A stretch of DNA of 64,000 nucleotides, from assembly GCA_016719925.1 (NCBI GenBank), contig JADJYC010000005.1:124001-188000 (forward strand), given 5' to 3'. This DNA comes from Crocinitomicaceae bacterium. GTDB taxonomy: Bacteria > Bacteroidota > Bacteroidia > Flavobacteriales_D > Crocinitomicaceae. Both the position numbers and the translations under genes were made by a program. How positions within the stretch are numbered: the first letter of the stretch is position 1; the number at the start of each line of letters is the position of its first letter. Below, piece by piece: positions 1 through 8,751 of the stretch. Below the pieces are notes generated by a model that saw nothing but the letters and a program-made list of their open reading frames with translations, was not told where the DNA came from and did no database searches.

Positions 1-596
1 TCTTCTTCTTTGGTTGGATATCCCATGTACACTTTCAGCATAAAACGGTCTACCTGCGCTTCAGGCAAAGGATACGTTCCCTCCTGTTCAATTGGATTCT
101 GTGTTGCAAGAACCAAAAATGGCTGAGGCAATTTGTAGGTGGTTTCACTGATGGTTACTTGCCTTTCCTGCATAGCTTCAAGCAAGGCGCTTTGTACTTT
201 AGCCGGAGCACGGTTGATCTCATCTGCCAGAATAAAATTGGCAAACACCGGTCCTTGTTTCACGGTGAATTCTTCTTTTTTCTGATTGTAAATCATGGTA
301 CCTACAACATCTGCAGGTAATAAATCAGGCGTGAACTGAATACGGTTGAATTTACCTCCAATGGTGTCAGAAAGAGTTTTGATTGCAAGTGTTTTTGCAA
401 GACCCGGAACACCTTCCAGCAACACGTGTCCGTTGGCAAGTAAACCAATCATAAGACGTTCAATCATGTACTGCTGACCAACAATTACCTTGTTGATTTC
501 AGTCTGCATCTGATCCAGAAACGCACTTTCCTGCTGAATTTTTGCATTGATAACCTCAATACTCTGAGGCGAATTTGACATTGAATTTTCTTCCAT
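1..596 (-). CDS. MoxR-family AAA+ ATPase, N-terminal 198 residues (cut by window edge)
   Basis: Reading frame opens at the ATG at 594-596 and runs off the window without a stop. The visible part has the MoxR fold: Walker A GVPGLAKT (residues 62-69), Walker B/FILADEINR (121-129), the APAKVQSALLEAM helix after it, sensor-1 ATQNP (164-168) and the DRF motif near 183. MoxR proteins are ATP-driven chaperones that, in Bacteroidota, usually sit beside DUF58 and von Willebrand A-domain (BatA/B) genes; those would be expected to the left of the window. Identification is firm; the specific client cannot be told. Confidence 0.93.
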   Translation of the reverse strand, partial: MEENSMSNSPQSIEVINAKIQQESAFLDQMQTEINKVIVGQQYMIERLMIGLLANGHVLLEGVPGLAKTLAIKTLSDTIGGKFNRIQFTPDLLPADVVGTMIYNQKKEEFTVKQGPVFANFILADEINRAPAKVQSALLEAMQERQVTISETTYKLPQPFLVLATQNPIEQEGTYPLPEAQVDRFMLKVYMGYPTKEE

Positions 597-896
597 AACG
601 TACGTGGATTACACTCCTAAACAAAATTACAAAGTGTGTACGCCGTAACCGGACCGCCGGCTGTTAAATATTGTTAAGCACTGAAACATGTATAAAATCT
701 GGTGGTTCAGAAAGATTTTATCATCTGTTTTTTTACTTTTTTTAACAGTAAAAAATTGCTCTTTTTTGGAGAGCATGAACGGTGATTTGTTTCTGAGATT
801 AAAAAATTTCACGCAAAGGCGCTAAGGACGCAATTAATTTTCTATCGCACCAATACATCAAATTTTGCGACTTAGCGTCTTAGCGAGAAAAAAAAA
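597..896. other. Intergenic region without a convincing gene
   Basis: This 300-base gap separates the MoxR start from the end of the acyl-CoA-dehydrogenase-like gene. It is AT-rich and holds only the inverted element at 811-890. A 61-codon frame on the minus strand has no recognisable features and I do not treat it as a gene. Confidence 0.6.
811..890. repeat. Interspersed inverted element (gcgctaagg / cttagcgtcttagcg)
   Basis: The left arm (acgcaaaggcgctaaggacg, 811-830) is roughly complementary to the right arm (cgacttagcgtcttagcgag, about 868-887), giving an imperfect hairpin with an AT-rich loop. A one-armed relative (ctttgcgtactttgcgtctt, from 54296) precedes a small membrane-protein gene. 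Short interspersed repeats with this CGCAAAGRCGC flavour are common in intergenic spaces of Bacteroidota; function unknown. Confidence 0.6.
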
Positions 897-1900
897 TCAG
901 TTTTTAGTTTTTACCATTCCATGCTGGGAGGCAATTAAAACATCTCTCCACGCCTGATGAGAAAGCGTGTTTTCATCTGAAAGACCGATACCGGTTTTGT
1001 AGTAAATATCATTCACTGCATCAAACAGTGATTTGCTCATCAGCGCAACGCCATTTTGCAAATTCAAAAAATGCTGTTCAGGAAAAGCAGAATGTGTTTC
1101 TGCAATAGAATGATAACGCTGTGCCAGCTGAAGTACTGAAGATTTGTCACTTTCCAGTTTATGCTTAAGATTTTCAAAATCTTTTTCCACGTTTTGAATT
1201 CTGGCAGAAAATTCTTTTTCAAAATGATTACAAAAACAATATACCGTACCAATCAGCGTTGAAATCATACAAAACCGGGCAAAAATTTCAAATGGAATTT
1301 CAGAATTGGTATAAGTACTTTCTGATTTTACCTGACCGATGTCAAAAACAAAATTATCCGGTACAAAAACATTTTCAACTGAAAAACTGAATGACGATGT
1401 TGCCTTCATAGCAAAGAGATTCCACCTGTCCGTCAGCTTTATCTGATTTCTTTCAAAAATCACAGAATGCAGTTTACCATCTTCAAAAACGGCATTGGCA
1501 GAAAAATGAGTTGCGTGACCGGCTCCGCTGCATTTATCCCAAGTTCCGCTCAGGCAAAAACCACCGTCAGTTTTAATTGCCTTACCGGTTGACTGACCAC
1601 TGCCGGCAATCACGGATTTTGGATCTGAAAATATTTTTGATGCTGTTTCTGAATCAAAAAAACGGTAAAAATATCCTGCACCGCTTCCCAAATTTACACA
1701 CCAGCCCAAACTACCGTGAATGGCTGCAGCCTCCATGAGCTCAATCATTCCATCCGCTAACGGCATTTCAAGTCCGCCCAAACTGCGGGGAATAAAAATC
1801 TTAAACCAATTACGGTTATAAATTTCTTTCAACCAGTTTTCAGGAAGTTCTTTTGCAAATAATGTTCTAAAAGTACCGGCTGGAATTTTTCTGAATTCAT
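897..1900 (-). CDS. Acyl-CoA dehydrogenase-like flavoprotein (one frameshift near the start)
   Basis: The long frame (897-1832) shows acyl-CoA dehydrogenase features: an opening WFKIFIPRSLGGLEM segment, a GSLGWCVNLGSG helix region, a middle beta domain with SGTWDKCSGA and NVFVPDNFVF, and a helical C-terminus. The natural start is the ATG at 1898-1900, just after the stop of the upstream CAP gene; it becomes in frame if the A5 run at 1886-1890 is read as A6, giving MNSEKIPAGTFRTLFAKELP ahead of the known frame. The protein (about 334 aa) is shorter than classical dehydrogenases and lacks an obvious catalytic Glu motif, so it may be one of the divergent DszC/HpaB-like or non-catalytic members. 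It is the last gene of a tight minus-strand cluster with a CoA-transferase. Confidence 0.75.
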
Positions 1901-1906
1901 ATCTGA

Positions 1907-2605
1907 TTAATCTATTTTTATTTCACCGGCGGGATCTGTTTCTCTTCCAAACCATACACAGGCAAATCCTTTGTAAATTCCAACACCAACTGCATTCCAG
2001 GTTAGATTTTCCCAGTTTTCTTTATTCAAAATAACATTGTTGTGTCCGGTACTTTCTTTCCATGCGTGCAAAGCATATTCAGCGGTCATTACAAATGATT
2101 TATAAAGATCATCTGATGAACCGCAGGCAATTTCAAAACCATAACCCTGATAAGGTGTCATCTCACCCGGTTTACTCCACATACAGTTTGACATTTTGTG
2201 ATCCGGTGTATAACAGCAACCGGTCCATTTTTCACTTTCTGACCAGCTGTGCGCATTACAGGTATTTTTATCAGGAGCATTGTTTTCCAAATCCATGCAA
2301 TGCATTTGTGCAACATAAGTTAAAGACCTTGACAACGGAATTTTTTCCAGTTCATTCATTTGTCTGTATCCGGTTAACAGAACATATAATTTTTTTTCTT
2401 CTTCAGACAAAGTCATGTTATCAATGGTGTATTCTGAACCGACTTCATTACTGCTTGTAACATTAGTATTCACTGCAGAATCACGCACTTCTGTATTCTG
2501 ATTTTCAGTCACATTAAATCGTGTTGACGAATCATCTTTAGGACTTGTTGCACAACCTGCAGTCAAAACAAAAACCCAAATAGTGTAAATAATTTTCTTT
2601 CTCAT
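1907..2605 (-). CDS. CAP-domain (SCP/PR-1-like) lipoprotein
   Basis: I place the start at the internal Met MRKKIIY (2603-2605), because it gives a proper lipoprotein signal ending in LTAGC; an upstream Met ten residues earlier is possible. After a low-complexity Ser/Asn/Thr linker the C-terminal two thirds match the CAP superfamily: LLTGYRQMNELEKIPLSRSL, a CNAHSW segment, GYGFEIACG, ALHAWKESTGHNNVILN and the final VGVGIYKGFACVWFGR. Several cysteines could form disulfides. CAP proteins are extracellular proteins of mostly unknown biochemical role. The gene lies between the CoA-transferase (15-45 bases upstream) and the dehydrogenase-like gene, apparently in one transcript. Confidence 0.8.
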   Translation of the reverse strand: MRKKIIYTIWVFVLTAGCATSPKDDSSTRFNVTENQNTEVRDSAVNTNVTSSNEVGSEYTIDNMTLSEEEKKLYVLLTGYRQMNELEKIPLSRSLTYVAQMHCMDLENNAPDKNTCNAHSWSESEKWTGCCYTPDHKMSNCMWSKPGEMTPYQGYGFEIACGSSDDLYKSFVMTAEYALHAWKESTGHNNVILNKENWENLTWNAVGVGIYKGFACVWFGRETDPAGEIKID

Positions 2606-2650
2606 ATGCGGAATTATTGAACCGAATTTAATCAAATTAAGAGCTGTAAT

Positions 2651-3928
2651 TTATTTTCCAAAGCGTTTAATCTTTTCAGCTTCCAGCCAATCACGATGAT
2701 TAGGATGCGAAATCTCTATCAATGCTTCAGCACGCTGTTTAAGATTTTTTCCAAACAAAAATGCCACACCAAATTCTGTTACAACATAATGCACATGTGC
2801 CCGGGTGGTTACAACACCTGCACCTTGTTTCAGAAAGGGAACAATTTTAGAATCACCGTTTTTTGATATAGAATTCATTGCAATAATTGGTTTACCACCT
2901 TCTGAAAGAGCCGCTCCGCGCATAAAATCCATTTGCCCGCCAACACCTGAAAACTGATACATACCAATTGAATCAGCACAAACCTGACCGGTTAAATCTA
3001 TTTCTATGGCGCTGTTGATTGCCACCGTTTTTGAATTCTGACGAATGTGATGCGGATCATTGACATAAGCAATATCGAGAAATCGAACCACCGGATTATC
3101 GTGAACAAAATCATATAACTTTCTTGTACCCGCAACAAAACCCGTGACCAGTTCACCCGGGTGATTTTTTTTCATTGAATTGTTTATCACTCCTTTTTCA
3201 ACCAGCGAAATAACTCCGTCAGAAAACATCTCAGTATGAATACCCAGATTTTTATGATTACCCAGCGATTGAAGGACAGCATCCGGTATGGCGCCAATTC
3301 CCAGCTGCAGACAAGATCCGTCTTCAATAATCTGCGCGCAGTTTTTTCCAATCAGCAGTGAATCAGAATTAACTTTTTCACTGTAAGAAATTTCAGGCAG
3401 ATCATCATTTGTCTTTACAAAAGCATTAATCTGATCAACATGAATGACACCATCACCGTGAGTGCGGGGCATTTTTTCATTGACCTGCGCAATCACCCAT
3501 TTTGCGTTTTTCACCGCTGAACGTGTAATATCCACCGATGTTCCCAAAGAACAATAACCATGCACATCCGGCGGTGAAACATGAATCAGGGCAATATCAA
3601 GCGGCAATACATTTCTTTCAAAAAGTAAATGAATTTCACTTAAAAAAACAGGAACATATTCACCCGGATCACTATTGACAATTGAACGCACATTATCAGA
3701 AACAAAAAGCGAGTTCATGAAAAATGTTTTGCCAAAATCAGGCACATCAAAAAGATTTTTTCCAAGTGTTGTGATACTGACCAGCTCAATGTTTTGAAGT
3801 ACGCCGGCCTTTTTCATCAGAGCCTTTACTAGGTGCTGCGGTGTGGCAGCACTTCCCTGAATAAACACGCGGTTTCCATTCTTGATTTTTGAAACAGCAT
3901 CATCAGCGTTAATAAAATTTAATTTCAT
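2651..3928 (-). CDS. Acetyl-CoA hydrolase/transferase family CoA-transferase
   Basis: The 425-aa product matches the acetyl-CoA hydrolase / 4-hydroxybutyrate CoA-transferase family end to end. Visible landmarks are the N-terminal GNRVFIQGSAATP loop (18-30), LGIGAIPDAV (209-218), and HTEMFSDG with the expected catalytic Glu233 that forms the glutamyl-CoA thioester. Such enzymes move CoA between short-chain acyl groups (acetate, butyrate, succinate). It starts directly after the stop of the VOC gene and precedes the CAP and dehydrogenase-like genes, so a role in short-chain acid or fatty-acid metabolism fits, but the substrate cannot be read from sequence. Confidence 0.9.
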   Translation of the reverse strand: MKLNFINADDAVSKIKNGNRVFIQGSAATPQHLVKALMKKAGVLQNIELVSITTLGKNLFDVPDFGKTFFMNSLFVSDNVRSIVNSDPGEYVPVFLSEIHLLFERNVLPLDIALIHVSPPDVHGYCSLGTSVDITRSAVKNAKWVIAQVNEKMPRTHGDGVIHVDQINAFVKTNDDLPEISYSEKVNSDSLLIGKNCAQIIEDGSCLQLGIGAIPDAVLQSLGNHKNLGIHTEMFSDGVISLVEKGVINNSMKKNHPGELVTGFVAGTRKLYDFVHDNPVVRFLDIAYVNDPHHIRQNSKTVAINSAIEIDLTGQVCADSIGMYQFSGVGGQMDFMRGAALSEGGKPIIAMNSISKNGDSKIVPFLKQGAGVVTTRAHVHYVVTEFGVAFLFGKNLKQRAEALIEISHPNHRDWLEAEKIKRFGK

Positions 3929-4332
3929 TCAGGTGTTTTTAATTTGTTTTGCAAAAGCAATAATATGTCCGTCGGGATCTTGAAGATATACCACACGATG
4001 CCCCCAATCCCGGTCTTCAGGCGGTGATACAACCAGAATTTTTTGTGCTGAAGCATACGTATAAATTTGATCCGGATCATCCACCGTAAAATAAAGTTCA
4101 CATCTTGGAATTCCTGTTCCGGTTGACGGGTGTTTTGTTTTTGGTGTGATAATTTTTGCAATGCCATCATTCGGCATAAGTCCGAGTTTGCAGGTTTCAG
4201 ATAAAATAAATTCTGTCATACCGGGCACATTCAAATCAGGATTTTTCTGAGCAGATTTGAGTAAAACGTTGTGCTTGATTGCTGATCAGCCACGTATAAA
4301 ATGATTTCAGTATGAAAAATAAGGGGTGTCAT
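3929..4332 (-). CDS. VOC/glyoxalase-fold protein (one frameshift)
   Basis: Reconstructed as about 134 aa. The ATG (4330-4332) overlaps the stop of the DUF1801 gene as ATGA and opens MTPLIFHTEIILYVADQQSS, the first beta strand and helix of a vicinal-oxygen-chelate fold. The frame then breaks at the A5 run (4241-4245); reading A6 joins it to LNVPGMTEFILSETCKLGLM, followed by CELYFTVDDP, the VVSPPEDRDWGHRVVYLQDPDGHIIAFA terminus and a short tail. The GHR.VYLQDPDGH.I signature is typical for bleomycin-resistance/glyoxalase-like proteins. The substrate is unknown. The split is most likely a sequencing error. Confidence 0.8.
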
Positions 4333-4715
4333 TTTTTCTTTTTTGCAGATTTTTTCATGATTGCTTTTTCAAGATTTTCTTTCACTCTGAATTTCACAAT
4401 TTTTGAAATCAGATTTAAAGGCAGTTCTGTATTCAACGGAAACTGGATAGCACCTTTTGATGTGACAAACTTTTTCAAGTCTTTTTCAAATTTTACAACT
4501 CCTGTTGGTCCGGGATAAAAACCCAGGTGATTTTTATATGCGGCAAAATGAACCAGATTTCCTTCCAGTTTAAAAGTAGGCATTCCGTAATTGATGCACT
4601 CATCTGCATCCGGTGCATTTTCAGCAATGGTGTACCTGATTGTTTCCAGTAATTCTCTGACATCTGCCGGAAATTCAGCGATATACTCATCTATGGAATT
4701 GAATTGTGTTCTCAT
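4329..4715 (-). CDS. DUF1801 (YdhG-like) protein
   Basis: A 128-aa protein (start chosen at MRTQFNSIDEY; a Met three codons upstream is possible). The pattern IDEYIAEFPADVRELLETIR, CINYGMPTFKLEGNLVHFAAYKNHLGFYPGP and the C-terminal KGAIQFPLNTELPLNLISKIVKFR is diagnostic of DUF1801. The fold resembles frataxin-like iron chaperones (B. subtilis Fra/YdhG), but the biochemical role of most members is unknown. The C-terminus is a lysine tail. First gene of the compact minus-strand cluster that continues with the VOC protein. Confidence 0.85.
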   Translation of the reverse strand: MRTQFNSIDEYIAEFPADVRELLETIRYTIAENAPDADECINYGMPTFKLEGNLVHFAAYKNHLGFYPGPTGVVKFEKDLKKFVTSKGAIQFPLNTELPLNLISKIVKFRVKENLEKAIMKKSAKKKK

Positions 4716-4838
4716 GATTACCAATCAAGTTACCAGCAGTGCTTTAAATCAAGCTTGCAAGATTAAAGTTAAAATTACGCAAGTAATATTGACCTGCCAC
4801 ATCAATACATTTTAATTAAAACAAGTTGCATTAAATGA

Positions 4839-5246
4839 TTATATGCTAAGATAATCTGTAATTTTCAGAATGACAGTTTTATTAATTTTACCCAAAATCA
4901 ATAAATCTTCATCACCTGTTATGAGGTAATCAGCCTTTCCGTCAATGGAGAGCTGCAATAAAAATTATCCTTTTATCACGGCAAATATTTACCAAGGATT
5001 CGACCTCAATTAAATCAGCATAATAATTCAGAGAACTGATTAGTTCATTAACCTGTTTTTCTGAAAAGTATTTTTGAATTTGGGTCGTTTTACCACCTCT
5101 AAAAATTCTGACAGAAGTTCTTCAGAAATTAAGAGTCTCACCTCATGTTTTTTCAGACGATTTTCAAGTTTTTGAAAAGAATCATTTATGAGAAAATAAA
5201 TGAAGACATTGGTATCAAGAACTATTCTTTCAGGCTTTTTTGCCAT
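4839..5246 (-). CDS. PIN-domain ribonuclease toxin (three homopolymer frameshifts)
   Basis: Start MAKKPERIVLDTNVFIYFL at 5246 contains the first acidic PIN residue (LDTNV). The open frame stops at 5040, but correcting three A/T runs (in FKK/KYF near 5080, RDKK near 4970, and DNFLL near 4960) restores a full PIN domain through VNELISSLNYYADLIEV, RDKKDNFLLQLSIDGKADYLITGDEDLL and a stop at 4839-4841. This is the family annotated as putative toxin-antitoxin system toxin component, PIN family. PIN toxins are Mg-dependent RNases. It overlaps the antitoxin gene by 17 bases, the usual type II arrangement. Confidence 0.75.
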
Positions 5247-5445
5247 AACGTTTTGATCTGACTTTCTCAACGTCTTTAGTAATTTCATCTAAAGAAATTC
5301 TAATTTTTTTTGACCTGAGTCTTTTCACTTTTTCAAAAAAAAGATTTTCTGGATTTTCAGTTATGGAGATAAGTCTTAAATCCGCCAGATCCTGAAGCAA
5401 TTTCTTTGCTTTGGGATTCAATATTTCGATATTCAAAGACGACAT
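5230..5445 (-). CDS. Antitoxin partner of the PIN toxin
   Basis: About 71 aa from the internal Met MSSLNIEILNPKAKKLLQDL; an upstream Met (5508) would add a Ser/Lys-rich stretch unlike the family. The opening LNIEILNPKAKKLLQDLADLRLISI is typical of small Bacteroidota antitoxins that pair with PIN or RelE toxins, with a basic C-terminal segment (VEKVRSKRYGKKA). It is co-transcribed with and overlaps the PIN gene. Autoregulation of the pair is expected from the class but no operator was identified. Confidence 0.65.
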   Translation of the reverse strand: MSSLNIEILNPKAKKLLQDLADLRLISITENPENLFFEKVKRLRSKKIRISLDEITKDVEKVRSKRYGKKA

Positions 5446-5631
5446 ACGACTCAAATATACGATTTTTTTCTTTGATTTTCCAGTGTTTTCAGTAGACTCA
5501 GATACCATGATGCGTTAAAATAATGTACTGCCCGGAAATAATCAATTTGTCAATCTCCCTGAAATCCACTACCTTCCGCTAAAATTGAACCTTTTATTTA
5601 TTGAGGTGTATATAAGACCAAACAAGCAAGC

Positions 5632-6629
5632 ATGCGCAGATTTTTTTGTTTTATAATTCTGTTGACCGGACTGGTACAACCGTTTGCACAAACGGATGAA
5701 CAATCATTGTCTGATCTGAAAGATAAATACTTCACCACCCGCAGTGGTTTTCTTAGTTCATCTACCAAAAAATAAAACCCGAAAACCAGCAGGAACTGGA
5801 TGCCATTCTTCTTCAGTTAAAAGAAAAAGATGAAGCTTCATTTGAGTACAATCTGGTTGCCTGGGTAAACAGCAACTATTCAAAAACTGCCGTTGATTAT
5901 CTTTTTAAAGCATATGCCCTTAAAAATTCAGATGAAACTGCAGTGCGTGAAATGCTTGCTTATTATATCATCACCTCTAATTATGCCAAACAAAAAGAAT
6001 TTTTAGCAAAGGTTCAGAAGTTCTATACACCCGCTGAAATTGGCTATTACACTGATGCTATGCCATCCGGAAAATCCATTTTAATTACCAGTGGTCAGGA
6101 AGATATGTATGGATTTTTATGCGCACAGGCATCTCAGGGTACAGGAACCGATGTACAGATTTTCAATATGGACTTTATGAAAAATTCAGATTACCGGGAA
6201 TATGTTTCAAATAATACCGGAATTAATGATCAGGTATTTTTAGGAAGTGAAAAAGAATATCTGAAATCAATGCTTACCAATTCACCCTATAAAATTTATG
6301 TATCATCTACCGTTCCGCAGGATTACTTTGCGCTGGTTGCTGATAAAATATATTTAACCGGTTTGTTTTATCAATACGGAAATGTAGATCAGCTTAGTGC
6401 TTTGAACATTTTCTGGAGCAAAATAAAAACCAAAGACATGAGTCAGATTACCTTGTCCAAATCTGCTGAAAATAAATTATACGGAAATTATTTACCGCCT
6501 CTGCTTACATTGTTCATGTTTGACAAAACAGATGCGGTTTTAAAAACAACAATAAAAGCCATAGCGGCAAAAGTGGGAAAGACAGAAGAGGTGGACGAAA
6601 TTATAAGTACCATTGAATCGGAAGAATGA
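5632..6629 (+). CDS. Secreted protein of unknown function upstream of an ECF sigma factor (one frameshift)
   Basis: The ATG at 5632 opens a clear signal peptide (FCFIILLTGLVQPFAQ). The frame stops at an A6 run (5767-5772); reading A7 joins IKPENQQELDAILLQLKEKD and the long frame to 6629, giving about 332 aa. The mature protein is mostly helical with an N-terminal helix-repeat look (NSNYSKTAVDYLFKAYALKNSDETAVREM) and a middle section, GKSILITSGQEDMYGFLCAQ, that may be a Rossmann-like beta-alpha unit. I do not recognise the family. The stop overlaps the sigma-factor start by four bases, so the two genes are translationally coupled and probably functionally linked. Confidence 0.6.
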
Positions 6630-7219
6630 GACTTTTCAGAAAAGATTATAAATCTGTCAGCGACGAAGAGTTGATGCGCCTTTACAGCAAGGGTGACAAG
6701 GCTGCGTTTGAACAGATTTATGAACGTTATGAAAAGTTTGTAGTCAATTTTTTCAACCGCAAATTATGGAATGACCGAATCAAAGCAGAAGATTTTGCGC
6801 ATGATCTTTTTACCAAACTGATTGATTCACCGGACATTTTTGATACCTCCAGAAATTTTAAAGCATGGTTGTTTTCAGTAGCCAACAACATGTGTAAAAA
6901 CGAATATAAAAAACAGGAAATCCGCAAAAACACCTCGTATGATGTGCCTGATCATTATCAGGGAACAGACTGTGCTGACGGAGCAGATAAAGAAGTGGAC
7001 AAAGGAAGTTTCAATGAAGTTTTAAAGAGTGAATTAGACAAATTAGGTGACAAACACAAAGAAGTTTTTATGATGCGTCACTTTGAAGGAATGGCGCTGG
7101 AAGAAATTGCTGAAGCGCTTGATATCAATACCGGAACGGTGAAATCACGTTTACATCACGCAACCAAAACAGTGGCTGATAAACTGGAGATTTTCAGAAA
7201 GACATTATTAAAAGAATGA
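6626..7219 (+). CDS. ECF-type RNA polymerase sigma factor
   Basis: A 197-aa protein with both ECF domains. Sigma region 2 spans roughly residues 15-85 (AFEQIYERYEKFVVNFFNRK, EDFAHDLFTKLID, FKAWLFSVANNMCKNEYKK), and region 4 roughly 140-190 (LGDKHKEVFMMRHFEGMALEEIAEALDINTGTVKSRLHHA, with the helix-turn-helix at the end). The acidic linker between them is longer than usual. It overlaps the upstream secreted-protein gene and is followed after 66 bases by an anti-sigma-like membrane protein, giving a three-gene signalling unit. Confidence 0.92.
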   Translation: MRLFRKDYKSVSDEELMRLYSKGDKAAFEQIYERYEKFVVNFFNRKLWNDRIKAEDFAHDLFTKLIDSPDIFDTSRNFKAWLFSVANNMCKNEYKKQEIRKNTSYDVPDHYQGTDCADGADKEVDKGSFNEVLKSELDKLGDKHKEVFMMRHFEGMALEEIAEALDINTGTVKSRLHHATKTVADKLEIFRKTLLKE

Positions 7220-7228
7220 ACCAAATTT

Positions 7229-7264
7229 TAATCCGGTTGTACTAAATTAAAAAGGCCGGATTGA
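7229..7264 (+). other. Small inverted repeat between sigma and anti-sigma genes
   Basis: aatccgg (about 7231-7237) and ccggatt (about 7256-7262) are complementary with an AT-rich loop of about 18 bases. It lies in the 66-base gap between the two genes and could be a weak attenuator or an mRNA processing hairpin. There is no T-run after it, so I do not call it a terminator. Confidence 0.35.
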
Positions 7265-7285
7265 GCGATTGAAATAAAAAGTAAA

Positions 7286-8380
7286 ATGAAAACAGCAGAA
7301 GACATAATCATTTCAAAGCGTTACTTTGAACTGAATGCTGCCGAAAAAGAAGCGGTGAAGGAGTACGCATCCAATGAGGAGGACTATGAGGCAATGCGCT
7401 GGTTTTTGATCAGTACAGGAAATGAATTTGCCAAAGAAAAAATTGAACCTTCTTCCAATTTGAGAAGCGGCGTCATGGCACATCTGAACCAAAAACAAAC
7501 TGCGCCAAAAACAATCTGGCTGAATGGCGTATCCGCTTTTTTATTTCCAACTGACAAGAAATTTTTTCAATATCCCGCATTTCAAATGGCTGCTGTTGCC
7601 GCAGTAGTTGTTACCATTGTTTTAATTTACAATCAAAATCCGCTTTCTGATCATCAGGAAATGGCAATCAATAATCAAACAAATCAGCAGGAAGATCCGC
7701 ATCTGGTTTCTCAACCAGAAACAGTTTCACCCGATGAAACAACCGGTCTAATCAGCAATGAATTATCAGATGAAAGCAGTGAACAAACATTGACTGAAGC
7801 TTCAAAAATTTCAGCCGTGGAAAAAGAAGCTGTTGCTATGGATGATTCAGAAACCGGTCCGGCTTTGTATTACCGTGATATGGCTGTTGCTGAAGAAGTG
7901 AAAATTCTGGAAGAAGATGAAATTACTTTGTCATCTAACATATCTTCAGGTACAAATTCACAACAACCGGTTCAAACAACTGTTGACAATGTCGCTGTGT
8001 ATGACAAATCAAATGCTGAACGAACAGATTTGAAACAGGATGTAAATAAAAAACAAAGCGGTGAAGGAAAAGATCAGGAAAAACAAAATAAAGTAGCAGA
8101 CCTTGACGGTGGTACAACCCGAACAGGCAGAGAAGAAATGGATAGTAAAGTTGTTACAGCTCCTGCCGGATATGTTGGTACAACAACTGTTGCAAGCAAT
8201 GAATCATCAGATGAAGACAAAAGCAAAAATGAAGGCGAATATAAAACAGCAACTTCAGGCGGAGTTTTTGGTGATGTAACTACTGAATCAGAAATTGCTG
8301 ATGAAAAAGAAGAAAGCGCAGTGAAATATTCGATCACTCAGACTAAGATGCTGAAGAAGTTGATTTTTGTAGTGAAGTAG
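7286..8380 (+). CDS. Anti-sigma-factor-like single-pass membrane protein
   Basis: 364 aa. An N-terminal cytoplasmic part of about 95 residues (ISKRYFELNAAEKEAVKEYASNEEDYEAMRWFL) is followed by one transmembrane helix (about 98-116, MAAVAAVVVTIVLIY) and a long, acidic, Ser/Thr/Glu-rich periplasmic tail of low complexity. This layout, right behind an ECF sigma gene, is what an anti-sigma factor has; no zinc-binding ZAS motif is visible, so it would belong to the zinc-free Bacteroidota type. The tail has no recognisable enzyme or peptidoglycan-binding domain. The function is inferred from context and architecture. Confidence 0.6.
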   Translation: MKTAEDIIISKRYFELNAAEKEAVKEYASNEEDYEAMRWFLISTGNEFAKEKIEPSSNLRSGVMAHLNQKQTAPKTIWLNGVSAFLFPTDKKFFQYPAFQMAAVAAVVVTIVLIYNQNPLSDHQEMAINNQTNQQEDPHLVSQPETVSPDETTGLISNELSDESSEQTLTEASKISAVEKEAVAMDDSETGPALYYRDMAVAEEVKILEEDEITLSSNISSGTNSQQPVQTTVDNVAVYDKSNAERTDLKQDVNKKQSGEGKDQEKQNKVADLDGGTTRTGREEMDSKVVTAPAGYVGTTTVASNESSDEDKSKNEGEYKTATSGGVFGDVTTESEIADEKEESAVKYSITQTKMLKKLIFVVK

Positions 8381-8381
8381 T

Positions 8382-8556
8382 GGGCAGAGGACAGAGGGCA
8401 GAGGACAGAGGGCTAAGGGCAAAGGGCTAAGGGCAGAGGGCTAAGGACAAAGGGCTAAGGACAAAGGGCTAAGGACAGAGGACAGAGGGCTAAGGACAAA
8501 GGACTGAGGACTGAGGACTGAGGACTGAGGACTGAGGACAGAGGACAGAGGACAAA
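8382..8556. repeat. Heptanucleotide tandem repeat, 25 copies of GGRCWRA
   Basis: Starting one base after the anti-sigma stop codon, 175 bases resolve exactly into 25 seven-base units. The variants are gggcaga, ggacaga, gggctaa, gggcaaa, ggacaaa and ggactga, the last repeated five times in a row. Variant units are mixed in the left part and homogenised in the right part, as expected from slippage. The unit length is not a multiple of three and the array is noncoding. Confidence 0.95.
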
Positions 8557-8584
8557 GCCTGCCTGACTGCGTCATGCAGACAGG
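8557..8584. repeat. REP-like 28-bp hairpin, copy 1
   Basis: gcctgcctgactgc followed by gtcatgcagacagg. CCTGaCTGC and GCAGaCAGG pair over nine positions with one mismatch around a GTCAT loop. It directly ends the first heptamer array. Three more copies occur at 9191, 9232 and 9273. Confidence 0.85.
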
Positions 8585-8751
8585 GACAAAGGGAAAAGGG
8601 TTCATTAATTAAGATTTGTGTTTGCCGCATACTTCAGAAACAGTTTGGCGGTAATCTAAAGTGACAATTATCAGGTTCACATCTGCCGTAACACATTTAA
8701 GCATTCAATTCATTTGTCTAATCTTGCTTAACCAAATTCAATAAAGCTATT
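8585..8751. other. Intergenic leader of the His-rich gene
   Basis: After a short ggacaaagggaaaaggg remnant of the repeat, this AT-rich stretch leads to the small His-rich gene. A possible TAnnTTTG-like -7 element (taatcttg, around 8719) is one base off consensus. Nothing else is recognisable. Confidence 0.4.

Noticed and set aside
627..812. 61-codon frame upstream of the MoxR gene
   Set aside because: Lys/Phe-rich low-complexity product, no start context, and no conserved pattern.
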